From positions 1 through 44,206 of the forward strand of contig JAKSLA010000025.1 of NCBI GenBank assembly GCA_024401455.1: 44,206 nt of DNA, in the 5' to 3' direction. The translations under genes were made by a program, and so were the position numbers. Below the pieces are notes generated by a model, which was not told where the DNA came from, searched no databases, and saw nothing but the letters and a program-made list of their open reading frames with translations. Positions 11,579-18,006 of the stretch are shown here, piece by piece. This DNA is from Paludibacteraceae bacterium. GTDB taxonomy: Bacteria > Bacteroidota > Bacteroidia > Bacteroidales > Paludibacteraceae. Position 1 is the stretch's first letter. Each line of letters begins with the position of its first letter.

Positions 11579-11609
11579 TTGTTGAAATCACTAAATATAT
11601 ATAACTTAG
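11579..11609 (+). promoter_or_regulatory. Promoter for the DUF3467 gene
   Basis: TTG at 11579-11581, 20 nt, then TAACTTAG at 11602-11609 fits the Bacteroidetes -33/-7 consensus (TTG, 19-21 nt, TAnnTTTG) with one mismatch in the -7 element. The transcript would begin near 11616 and carry a small hairpin (11626-11641, CGGGCC/GGTCCG with a GTAA loop) before the start codon. The location just after the rpoC terminator supports independent expression. Confidence 0.6.
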
Positions 11610-11660
11610 CACCTTGAGAAGTGTTCGGGCCGTAAGGTCCGTAAGTAAATGATATTTGAG

Positions 11661-11984
11661 ATGGAAAAAGAAGTGAACAAACCGGGTCAGGTTAGTCTTG
11701 AATTGACCGAGGAAGTCGCAGAGGGAACTTATTCAAACTTGGCAATTATAGCACATTCTTCTTCAGAGTTTGTGATTGATTTTGCTAGGATAGTCCCTAA
11801 TATGCCTAAGGCTAAGGTGAAGTCACGTGTCATTCTTACGCCTGAGCATGCAAAGCGATTGTTGTTGGCGTTGCAGGATAATGTGAGTAGGTATGAGATG
11901 AAGTATGGAGCAATCAACAAGCCAGACCGCGATGAGTTCAGTCCTAATATCCCGATGAATTTCGGTAATTCGGGAGAAGCTTAA
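11661..11984 (+). CDS. DUF3467 family protein
   Basis: A 107-residue protein of the DUF3467 family, function unknown. The family core is visible: YSNLAIIAHSSSEFVIDFARIVPNMPKAKVKSRVILTPEHAKRLL, followed by a helical end. It has no signal peptide or membrane span, so it is cytosolic. An ATG four codons upstream (11649) is an alternative start. As I recall, the gene is commonly found downstream of rpoC in Bacteroidetes, which hints at a link with transcription, but no role is shown here. It has its own predicted promoter. Confidence 0.85.
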   Translation: MEKEVNKPGQVSLELTEEVAEGTYSNLAIIAHSSSEFVIDFARIVPNMPKAKVKSRVILTPEHAKRLLLALQDNVSRYEMKYGAINKPDRDEFSPNIPMNFGNSGEA

Positions 11985-12021
11985 TTATTTTAATTTTGTA
12001 AATCAATAAATAGAAAATATT

Positions 12022-12390
12022 ATGAAGAGGATAATTTTAAGTCTTTTGTTTGGATCATTTGCCTTTTCTGCAATGCCTGCTGATTTTATGAAGGTATCAG
12101 ATGAGTTGGTTTTGACTGACGATATGCAGAGATGTTTTCAAATCAGAAAGGGTTATAGTAGAAAGGATAAGACGCAATGGGAGCCATTCTGCGGTAAGTT
12201 TACAAACTTCTACTATGAGACTGGTTATGAGTACACCATGCACGTTGAGAAGTATGACCCTAATGCCGATACAATCCGTGTGATCAAGACTATCGGTCGT
12301 GATAACTCAGGTTCTTATAGAAGACAAAAGGAGTTGGAGAAGAGAAGAAAAGAGGCAGCTGCTCAAGCTGCAGCAGAAAGAGGAAATTAA
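12022..12390 (+). CDS. Exported DUF4377 domain protein
   Basis: A 122-residue protein with a basic, hydrophobic N-terminus (MKRIILSLLFGSFAFSAMPA) that looks like a signal peptide. The middle contains WEPFCGKFTNFYYETGYEYTM followed by HVEKYDPNADTIRVIKTIGRD, which matches the DUF4377 pattern seen in small periplasmic or lipoprotein-like proteins. The C-terminus is a charged, alanine-rich helix. No lipobox cysteine is present. Function is unknown. It stands 37 bp after DUF3467, so cotranscription is likely, and a terminator follows. Confidence 0.7.
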   Translation: MKRIILSLLFGSFAFSAMPADFMKVSDELVLTDDMQRCFQIRKGYSRKDKTQWEPFCGKFTNFYYETGYEYTMHVEKYDPNADTIRVIKTIGRDNSGSYRRQKELEKRRKEAAAQAAAERGN

Positions 12391-12414
12391 TTCTTTTTTG
12401 TCTGACGGATATAG

Positions 12415-12446
12415 TAGGGCGGAGTTTTCTTCGCCCTATTTGTTTT
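12415..12446 (+). terminator. Terminator after the DUF4377 gene
   Basis: TAGGGCGGAG pairs with CTTCGCCCTA around a TTTT loop (12415-12438, one G-U pair), followed by TTTGTTTT. Confidence 0.85.
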
Positions 12447-12498
12447 AGGGAAATTATGGAAGGTCCCTTTATACGGTTCATCTTTCATTGTTAGCGAT

Positions 12499-12870
12499 AT
12501 GATTAAGATTCTCTTGTATATAGCTTTAGGAGGAGGGGCAGGAAGTGTCTGCCGTTATTTGTTGTCGAAGGCTTTTGCTGAAGTGCATTGGCTTTCATTA
12601 CCAGTGGGGACGTTGGTGGCTAACCTTTTAGGCAGTCTTTGCATCGGCGTTTTCTATGCTTTGTCCGACCGTTTCTCATTCTCGCAGGAGGTGCGTCTGT
12701 TGCTCACTACAGGCTTTTGTGGTGGCTTCACAACCTTTTCGACGTTTTCTTATGAAAACCTTGCGTTTTTGCGTCAAGGAGACTATTTTACCTTCTTTCT
12801 ATATGTCGCATTCTCTCTCGTCTGTTGCTTCGCTGGCGTGGCATTAGGGCATTGGGCTTTAACTCGTTGA
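12499..12870 (+). CDS. crcB: Fluoride channel CrcB/Fluc
   Basis: Fluc proteins export fluoride through a dual-topology homodimer in the inner membrane. The 123-residue protein has four hydrophobic segments and the family motifs GGGAGSVCRYLL, PVGTLVANLLGSLCIG (with the pore asparagine) and the signature GFCGGFTTFSTFSYE, which holds the phenylalanines and sodium-site residues. Length is standard for a single-domain Fluc. I found no convincing fluoride riboswitch in the short upstream gap. It is a lone gene here. Confidence 0.95.
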   Translation: MIKILLYIALGGGAGSVCRYLLSKAFAEVHWLSLPVGTLVANLLGSLCIGVFYALSDRFSFSQEVRLLLTTGFCGGFTTFSTFSYENLAFLRQGDYFTFFLYVAFSLVCCFAGVALGHWALTR

Positions 12871-12943
12871 GAAAAAGAGCAACACCTGAGATTTATTTGG
12901 GTGACTTGTCCGATGAAAAAGTGTTTTGTTTGGAAGAAGGAAA

Positions 12944-12951
12944 TATATTTG
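12944..12951 (+). promoter_or_regulatory. Possible promoter -7 element upstream of the DUF1016 gene
   Basis: TATATTTG matches the Bacteroidetes -7 consensus TAnnTTTG exactly, but the nearest upstream TTG (12926-12928) is only 15 nt away rather than 19-21. If used, the leader would be about 120 nt and would contain the 45-bp repeat that precedes the start codon. Confidence 0.3.
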
Positions 12952-13031
12952 TAATTGATTGTGGTATCTGCGTTAAAGTGAGGTGGAAATCGCAGTATAA
13001 CTAATGAAGTAGTAATTAAATATTACGAAAT

Positions 13032-13076
13032 AGAAATAATTTAAACTAACATATTATTAATCATAGAGTTTGCTAT
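13032..13076 (+). repeat. Leader repeat, copy 1 (before the full DUF1016 gene)
   Basis: This 45-bp block, containing AAACTAACATATTATTAAT and ending in GTTTGCTAT, recurs at 14143-14188 with two substitutions and one extra T. It ends three bases before the ATG of the full-length DUF1016 gene. It is very AT-rich and probably includes expression signals for the gene. Confidence 0.9.
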
Positions 13077-13079
13077 CAA

Positions 13080-14150
13080 ATGACAGAGAAAGACAACAAC
13101 ATAGCGGAACAGCAGGAGAGCACTTTGTTCGAAGATGTTTGTGGCATTATCAATGCGGCACGGAAACGTGTGGCTGTATATGTAAATTCTGAAGTCTGCC
13201 TTACAAAGTGGTATGTTGGAAAACGTATAAAGGAGGATGTCCTTTACAACCAACGTGCTGAATATGGCAAGCAGATTGTGAAGAATTTGGCAGCACGATT
13301 GACGGAATTTTATGGCTCAGGATGGAGTGAGAAGAGTTTGTTACATTGTCTCCGTTGTGCGGAGACTTTTACAGAAGAAGAGATTGTCTCCGCAGTGCGG
13401 AGACAATTCAGTTGGACTCATATAAAAGCATTGTGCTATATAAATGATCCATTGAAACGTCAGTTTTACATGGAAATGTGTCGTGTGGAACATTGGGACA
13501 CGCGAACTCTTGATGCCAAGATTGACTCGCAACTATTTGAACGTACTGCAATAAGCAGGAAACCAGAGGAGGTAATAAAACAAGAGTTGTTGGAATTGAA
13601 GGATACAAACATATTGAATCCAGACTTGGTGTTCCGTAGCAGTTATTTCCTTGATATGTTGGGATTGTCGAATGTGTTCTCGGAAAAAGATCTGGAATCT
13701 GCTATCGTCTCGCAAATGCAAGATTTTATCTGCGAAATGGGATCAGACTTTGCGTTTCTTGGTCGGCAAAAACGAATAACAGTGGATGCAGTGGATTATT
13801 ACATTGACCTTCTGTTCTATCACAGATCTCTGCGTCGTTTGGTTGCCATAGACTTGAAATTAGGGAAGTTCAAACCGGAATATGAGGGGCAAATGCGTCT
13901 TTATTTGCGTTATTTGGATAAAAATGACAGAAAAGAAGGCGAAGAATCTCCAATTGGACTAATTTTGTGCAGTGAAGGGAATACAGAGCATATAGAGTAT
14001 CTTATGTTGGATGAAAATAGCCCAATAAAGGTGGCTCAATACTATACGCAACTCCCTGACAAGCAACTGCTTGCCGAAAAGTTGCAACGTGCTATTGCTA
14101 TAGCAAAAGAACATATTGTAGAACAAAAAATTAACAAAAACCAGAAATAA
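13080..14150 (+). CDS. DUF1016 (YhcG-like) PD-(D/E)XK nuclease family protein
   Basis: A 356-residue protein with the two-part DUF1016/YhcG layout. The N-terminal helical domain (residues about 15-165) includes the conserved FYGSGWSEKSLLHCLRCAE and RRQFSWTHIKALCYI motifs. The C-terminal PD-(D/E)XK-type domain (about 195-345) has DYYIDLLFYHRSLRRLVAIDLKLGKFKPEYEGQM, where D in YYIDLLFYH and the D-L-K of AIDLKLG are the likely catalytic acid and lysine. The family is predicted to cut DNA or RNA and occurs in accessory and restriction-modification neighbourhoods; its substrate is not known. It has two internal palindromes and a leader shared with the next gene. Confidence 0.9.
   Translation: MTEKDNNIAEQQESTLFEDVCGIINAARKRVAVYVNSEVCLTKWYVGKRIKEDVLYNQRAEYGKQIVKNLAARLTEFYGSGWSEKSLLHCLRCAETFTEEEIVSAVRRQFSWTHIKALCYINDPLKRQFYMEMCRVEHWDTRTLDAKIDSQLFERTAISRKPEEVIKQELLELKDTNILNPDLVFRSSYFLDMLGLSNVFSEKDLESAIVSQMQDFICEMGSDFAFLGRQKRITVDAVDYYIDLLFYHRSLRRLVAIDLKLGKFKPEYEGQMRLYLRYLDKNDRKEGEESPIGLILCSEGNTEHIEYLMLDENSPIKVAQYYTQLPDKQLLAEKLQRAIAIAKEHIVEQKINKNQK
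13348..13366 (+). repeat. Palindrome inside the DUF1016 gene, copy 1
   Basis: GTCTCCG (13348-13354) and CGGAGAC (13360-13366) form a 7-bp stem with a 5-nt loop. The same core recurs 35 bp downstream in a longer palindrome. Confidence 0.8.
13383..13407 (+). repeat. Palindrome inside the DUF1016 gene, copy 2
   Basis: ATTGTCTCCGC (13383-13393) and GCGGAGACAAT (13397-13407) form a perfect 11-bp stem with the loop AGT. It encodes the residues just before the conserved SWTHI motif. Confidence 0.85.
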
Positions 14151-14188
14151 TTTTAAACTAACATATTATTAATTATAGCGTTTGCTAT
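14143..14188 (+). repeat. Leader repeat, copy 2 (before the truncated DUF1016 gene)
   Basis: Nearly identical to 13032-13076. It begins at the last codons of the first DUF1016 gene, whose TAA stop lies inside it, and ends eight bases before the ATG of the second. The spacing to the start codon is therefore kept almost the same in both copies. Confidence 0.9.
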
Positions 14189-14196
14189 TTATTCGA

Positions 14197-14661
14197 ATGA
14201 ATACGGAGAACTATAAAATACAAAATATCGATGATTATGCTGAGTTGCTTAAGCAAGTCAAGCATCGTATTGGTCTTGCCCAAAAAAGAGCCATCTATTC
14301 TGCTAATGGAGAGATGTTGCACATGTATTGGGATATAGGGAAACTCCTTCAGAATAAAATAGATGAAGCAAATTGGGGTGATAAACTATTAGAGAGACTC
14401 TCCATTGATTTAAAAAACGAGTATCCAACAGTAAAAGGATTTACAACACGTAACTGCCGATATATGATGCAGTTTTATCGTGAGTATAATCAAGAACTTA
14501 CATTTGTGAAACTGCCCGTTTCACAAATTGAAGGTTCGAATGAAATGATGAAACCAACTTATGGAAGTATCTTAATTCAATCAAAAATCTCACATCCCAC
14601 TCCCGACGTCTCCTCCCAATACTCGTATGTTCAATTTGGCTTACAGCCGAATGTGCAGTGA
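14197..14661 (+). pseudogene. Truncated DUF1016 protein, N-terminal domain only
   Basis: The frame from ATG 14197 encodes 154 residues. The first 110 or so are a clear DUF1016 N-terminal domain (YWDIGKLLQNKID, WGDKLLERLSIDLK, FTTRNCRYMMQFYREYNQELT), which is the other common sequence type of the family and not a close copy of the first gene. After the KLPVSQIEG linker the sequence leaves the family and stops, so the SWSH-type motif and the whole PD-(D/E)XK domain are missing. It is most likely a gene remnant, though a stable N-terminal protein cannot be excluded. Its end lies 57 bp from the end of the convergent helD-like gene. Confidence 0.75.
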
Positions 14662-14718
14662 TTTGCCGAATATGAACTTTAAAATGTTGCATGTTTCGTT
14701 AACGACGCGTGGATCAGC

Positions 14719-16791
14719 CTATTCTTTTGGCAACAATCCGCTCATCTCTTGACTACCCGTTAAGTATAGTTTGTGCATGGCGCGCGTGCAGGCTATGAAT
14801 AACATGCTGCGGTCCATCTCGTTGTTGTAGTTTTTTTGAGTGGCGGAAGGGACAATCACCTCGTCAAATTCCAGACCTTTTGCCAAATGAGCGGTAGTGA
14901 TGATGATGCCGCTTGAGAAGGCTGCACTCTCTTCTGTAATCATGCAGATGTGCGTGGAGAAGTGTTCGATTGCCTCGTATAGTTTTTGCGCTTGTTTTTG
15001 CGTTTTGCAGATGATGCCCATCGTACTGTTCTCGGAATGGAGGAATTGTTCGATGAGTTCGCCTATTTTTGAGTGTTCCTCCTTCTCGTTTTTAAGGCAG
15101 AATAGGGCAGGCTTCTCGCCGTGTCGTTCGATGGCTTCCAACTCTTTGTTGCTTGAAATGCGTTGTGCAAAGTCGGTGATTTCGAAGGTCGAACGATAAC
15201 TCTTGCAGAGTTTCATCACCTCTCCGCCGAGCACTTGCTGTATTTCGCTGTAAGTGGTCGAACTGTAGGGATTGACCGATTGCTGTGCATCTCCCAAAAT
15301 CGTCTTTTTGCAGTTGAAGAGTTTGTTTAGCACGCGGTATTGTATAGGCGTGTAGTCTTGCATCTCATCCACCAGGAGGTGTTTGATCGGCAAGGGCTCT
15401 TTATCGCCTTCGAGCATCAATTTTATGTAGAGGAGTGGAGCGACATCGGCATACTCCAACTTGCGGCCTTTCTTGGCTTGGAAATAGTCAGGCTTGCCCA
15501 TCCATTCGTAGAATTGCTTGTAGAGGTCGAGGTCGTTGTTGCCTTGGAACATCTTTTTGATGCTGGCTTTCAAGTCGTTCTTCTCCTTGGTGCCAAGATC
15601 CATGCCGCATTTTAGGCGCAATTCATTGATGATGTCTCGCGCAATAGGGTCGAAGCGGTTACGCATCGGAATGCGGTGATAACTTTTGAATTTCTCTTCC
15701 AAAAATTCTTTCGGCACGGGAATTCGTCCCACTTTGATGTCTTCTGCTTGGAATAGGGAATTTTCTACATAAAGGATGAATTTGTCTATCAATCCCAGAA
15801 AGTCATAGGATGCTTTGAACCGTATTCGGTCTATATAGTCTTGGTCGTCTGGGTGTTCGAGCAGTTCGGTCAATTGCTCGAAGAAATTTTGGAATTTGTA
15901 TTTCCCGTTCAACTTCTTGTCCATCAACTCTTCAAACCCACACTCTTCTATCTGCTCCTCGCCCAATTCGGGGAGGACGTTGGAGATGTAGTCGGCAAAA
16001 ACCTTATTAGGAGAGATGATGAGTATATCTTTTGAAGAGATGTCCCCTTTGTAACGGTAAAGGATGTAGGCTACGCGGTGCAAGGCGATGGATGTCTTTC
16101 CCGATCCGGCCACACCTTGGATGATAAGTGTCTGGGCGTCATCGTTACGGATGATTTTGTTTTGCTCTCGTTGAATGGTGGCGACGATGTTTTTCATCCT
16201 GTCGTCGGAGTTGCTGCTCAACTCTTTTTGAAGGATGTCGTCGCCGATGTTCACCGAACTCTCAATCATGAATTCCATCACCGAATGGCGGATGCGGTAT
16301 TGGCGTTTGAGTGCGATGTCGCCTGTCACCAATCCCGTTGGAGCCTCGTACGAAGCCTCTCCCAACTCATAATCGTAGAACATGGTGGAGATGGGGGCTC
16401 GCCAGTCGTGGATGACGTTCTGGTTCTTTTCGGCGTCGTAGAAGGAGTATAGCCCCACATAGATAGGAAGGGCGTTCTTTTCGCTTTTTTCTTTAAAATC
16501 AATTCGTCCGAAATAAGGAATCTCGATCTGCCTGCGCAGTCTTTTCTTCCGATCCATGATGGCTTCGCTCGAAAGTACGGCTTGCGTCACATTGTGGCGT
16601 ACGGCACTCTTTTCTGCTCGGTCCAATTCCGATTGGTTTTCCCAAAGGTAAGCTTTGTATTCTTTCAGATCCTTCACATTGGCGTTGATGACTTTGTCGA
16701 GTCCTTCGATGGTCTTCTCCAAAATGGCGATGACCTGCTTCATGTAACTGCGTTCCTCTTGCTCGGTTGGGTTGAAAATGTTCGATTCCAT
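14719..16791 (-). CDS. helD: HelD-like UvrD-family helicase (RNA polymerase recycling type)
   Basis: A 690-residue superfamily 1 helicase resembling HelD, which in Firmicutes and Actinobacteria binds RNA polymerase and releases stalled complexes. The N-terminal coiled-coil (residues about 10-70) would correspond to the arm that enters the secondary channel. IPYFGRIDF and VIHDWRAPISTMFYDYELG are HelD-type motifs. Walker A is GVAGSGKTS (226-234), Walker B is LLVDEMQDY (472-480), GDAQQSVNPY is motif III, and SMLFIACTRAMHKLYL near the C-terminus is motif VI. RecB/UvrD-like nuclease parts are absent. It has its own promoter. It could instead be an unstudied SF1 helicase, but the WRAPI motif favours HelD. 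Confidence 0.85.
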   Translation of the reverse strand: MESNIFNPTEQEERSYMKQVIAILEKTIEGLDKVINANVKDLKEYKAYLWENQSELDRAEKSAVRHNVTQAVLSSEAIMDRKKRLRRQIEIPYFGRIDFKEKSEKNALPIYVGLYSFYDAEKNQNVIHDWRAPISTMFYDYELGEASYEAPTGLVTGDIALKRQYRIRHSVMEFMIESSVNIGDDILQKELSSNSDDRMKNIVATIQREQNKIIRNDDAQTLIIQGVAGSGKTSIALHRVAYILYRYKGDISSKDILIISPNKVFADYISNVLPELGEEQIEECGFEELMDKKLNGKYKFQNFFEQLTELLEHPDDQDYIDRIRFKASYDFLGLIDKFILYVENSLFQAEDIKVGRIPVPKEFLEEKFKSYHRIPMRNRFDPIARDIINELRLKCGMDLGTKEKNDLKASIKKMFQGNNDLDLYKQFYEWMGKPDYFQAKKGRKLEYADVAPLLYIKLMLEGDKEPLPIKHLLVDEMQDYTPIQYRVLNKLFNCKKTILGDAQQSVNPYSSTTYSEIQQVLGGEVMKLCKSYRSTFEITDFAQRISSNKELEAIERHGEKPALFCLKNEKEEHSKIGELIEQFLHSENSTMGIICKTQKQAQKLYEAIEHFSTHICMITEESAAFSSGIIITTAHLAKGLEFDEVIVPSATQKNYNNEMDRSMLFIACTRAMHKLYLTGSQEMSGLLPKE

Positions 16792-16819
16792 ATCTTGAAA
16801 AGAATTTTGATTTCGAATG

Positions 16820-16850
16820 CAAAATTACACCCAAAATCCACGAATGGCAA
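16820..16850 (-). promoter_or_regulatory. Promoter for the HelD-like gene
   Basis: On the minus strand TTG (16850-16848), exactly 20 nt, then TAATTTTG (16827-16820) matches the Bacteroidetes consensus in full. The start codon at 16791 would lie about 20 nt after the transcript start. Confidence 0.75.
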
Positions 16851-16920
16851 TCGTCTGATGCTTTTTATTTTTGAATTGACGGTTTGTTTAAGGTAGTGAT
16901 TTTTTTTGATGTAAAAAAAA

Positions 16921-16956
16921 GGAGGAATTCTGTTTGAACTCCTCCATCTGGTTTTT
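16921..16956 (+). terminator. Orphan terminator-like hairpin
   Basis: GGAGGAATTC pairs with GAACTCCTCC (one mismatch, 5-nt loop; 16921-16945). It is preceded by eight A residues and followed by GGTTTTTTCTTT. It could terminate in either direction, yet no gene ends beside it on either strand. Confidence 0.55.
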
Positions 16957-17014
16957 TCTTTGTCGGCTAAATTCTCAGTTAACTTACTAAAAATGGTTCT
17001 TTATACTTATTCTT

Positions 17015-17445
17015 AAAATGGGACACGATGAAGTTGGTTTCGGTTAGAGAATTGTTGCTTATGGTATTTGCCAACCATCGTGTTGTGTCTCTTATTTTCA
17101 CAGGTGCAAGTTATATCATTCTCACAACTATGACTATGAATAATCGTTCTTTTGATGTGAAAAATCGGTTAAATAAGCCGGAAAAATGGGAAATGACGAA
17201 AAAATTTTATCATATAGTGGGTAAAAAATGAGCTTTGTAATAGTGATTGTTGTATGTGTTTTATTGATTTTTAATTTGTTAGTTGCTTGTTTGGCTGATT
17301 TTCCGATTTTGAAGATATAAAATGATATGACGAAAAAATCTTATGATAAAAAAGGGGCGAAAAATGAGATTTCGTCGCAAGGAAAAGAAATTCGTCTATG
17401 TTTTTAGCCTTTTTGTAGTGGTTAAGTGCGTTTGTGTCCCATTTT
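17015..17445. repeat. 12-bp inverted repeat pair bounding a 431-bp segment
   Basis: AAAATGGGACAC at 17015-17026 is the exact reverse complement of 17434-17445. No target duplication is evident at the outer edges, and no transposase is inside. Confidence 0.6.
17193..17368 (+). repeat. Degenerate direct repeat pair
   Basis: Blocks 17193-17232 and 17327-17368 both begin ATGACGAAAAAAT and both end AAAAATGAG, with a partly matching middle. The period is 134 bp. In AT-rich sequence some of this could be chance. Confidence 0.4.
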
Positions 17446-17631
17446 TGTCGTTTTTAGGACCGATTAGTCAAGTTCCATGGTTGTTTTTTGAAAAAGGCGT
17501 TCCTTTTTAGGGATGAGTTTTTGGGGAGTTTTTCCGATGAAAAGGGATTTTTTTGAGGATTTTCATAGGAAAATCTTGTTTTTTGCATTTCATTGGCGCG
17601 CATAATGTATGGGGGATTGTAAGGTAAACTA

Positions 17632-17662
17632 TTGTTCCATACCTTAAAAAATAGTACTTTAG
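17632..17662 (+). promoter_or_regulatory. Promoter for the S4-domain gene
   Basis: TTG (17632-17634), 20 nt, TACTTTAG (17655-17662): one mismatch to the -7 consensus with ideal spacing. The start codon at 17692 is preceded by an AAGGAGA ribosome site at about 17680-17686. Confidence 0.65.
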
Positions 17663-17691
17663 CATAGAATATTCAAATAAGGAGAAATAAC

Positions 17692-17919
17692 ATGAAAAGA
17701 ATAAAGTTTCAGTTGCGTGCGGATGATGAGTATATCCAACTCATCCAGTTGTTGAAAGCCGTGAACCTGGTCTATAATGGAGCAGAAGCCCAACAGGTGG
17801 TGGTTGAAGGGATGGTGATTCGAAACGGAGAAGTGGAGTTGCGCAAGCGTGCCAAGATTATTCCTGGCGATGTGATTGAGTTTCAAGGTACGGAGGTTGA
17901 AGTGGTTGCCGCTGAGTGA
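17692..17919 (+). CDS. Small S4-domain RNA-binding protein
   Basis: A 75-residue stand-alone S4 domain similar to the YbcJ/YaaA-type RNA-binding proteins. The S4 fold signature is visible as FQLRADDEYIQLIQLLKAVNLV, then GAEAQQVVVEGMVIRNGEVELRKRAKIIPGDVIEF. These proteins bind structured RNA, often rRNA; the exact target is unknown. It has its own promoter with a good ribosome site and lies 87 bp upstream of panE. Confidence 0.88.
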   Translation: MKRIKFQLRADDEYIQLIQLLKAVNLVYNGAEAQQVVVEGMVIRNGEVELRKRAKIIPGDVIEFQGTEVEVVAAE

Positions 17920-17957
17920 ATAAACTCAAAACAAAATGTTATTCCAATAAAATCAAT

Positions 17958-17965
17958 TAACTTTG
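17958..17965 (+). promoter_or_regulatory. Possible -7 element for panE
   Basis: TAACTTTG is a perfect -7 match, but no TTG lies at the expected -33 distance. A 7-bp hairpin (17974-17980 with 17986-17992, loop AGAGG) follows 14 bp before the panE start and could affect translation. Confidence 0.45.
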
Positions 17966-18006
17966 CATTTGAAAATCCTCAGAGGGAGGATTAAAAAGAT
18001 GAGAGT

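Larger units (their letters stand above)
16792..17691. other. AT-rich 900-bp stretch without a convincing gene
   Basis: Besides the helD promoter, this stretch holds a hairpin flanked by A and T tracts (16921-16945), a 12-bp inverted repeat pair (17015-17026 and 17434-17445), a degenerate direct repeat pair (17193-17232 and 17327-17368), and the promoter of the S4 gene at its right end. A 67-codon frame (17028-17231) is present but has no recognisable domain, atypical low-complexity composition and no ribosome site, so it was not called. It may be a decayed mobile element or a non-coding locus. Confidence 0.6.

Noticed and set aside
12439-12498. Possible fluoride riboswitch before crcB
   Set aside because: The gap after the preceding terminator is only about 60 bp and does not show the conserved fluoride aptamer core.
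13348-13407. Repeated GTCTCCG/CGGAGAC units as a possible small CRISPR array
   Set aside because: Only two units, each palindromic and inside a conserved reading frame, with no regular spacers or cas genes.
17028-17231. A 67-codon plus-strand frame in the gene-poor stretch
   Set aside because: No ribosome site, no homology that I can recognise, and it overlaps degenerate repeats; more likely chance.
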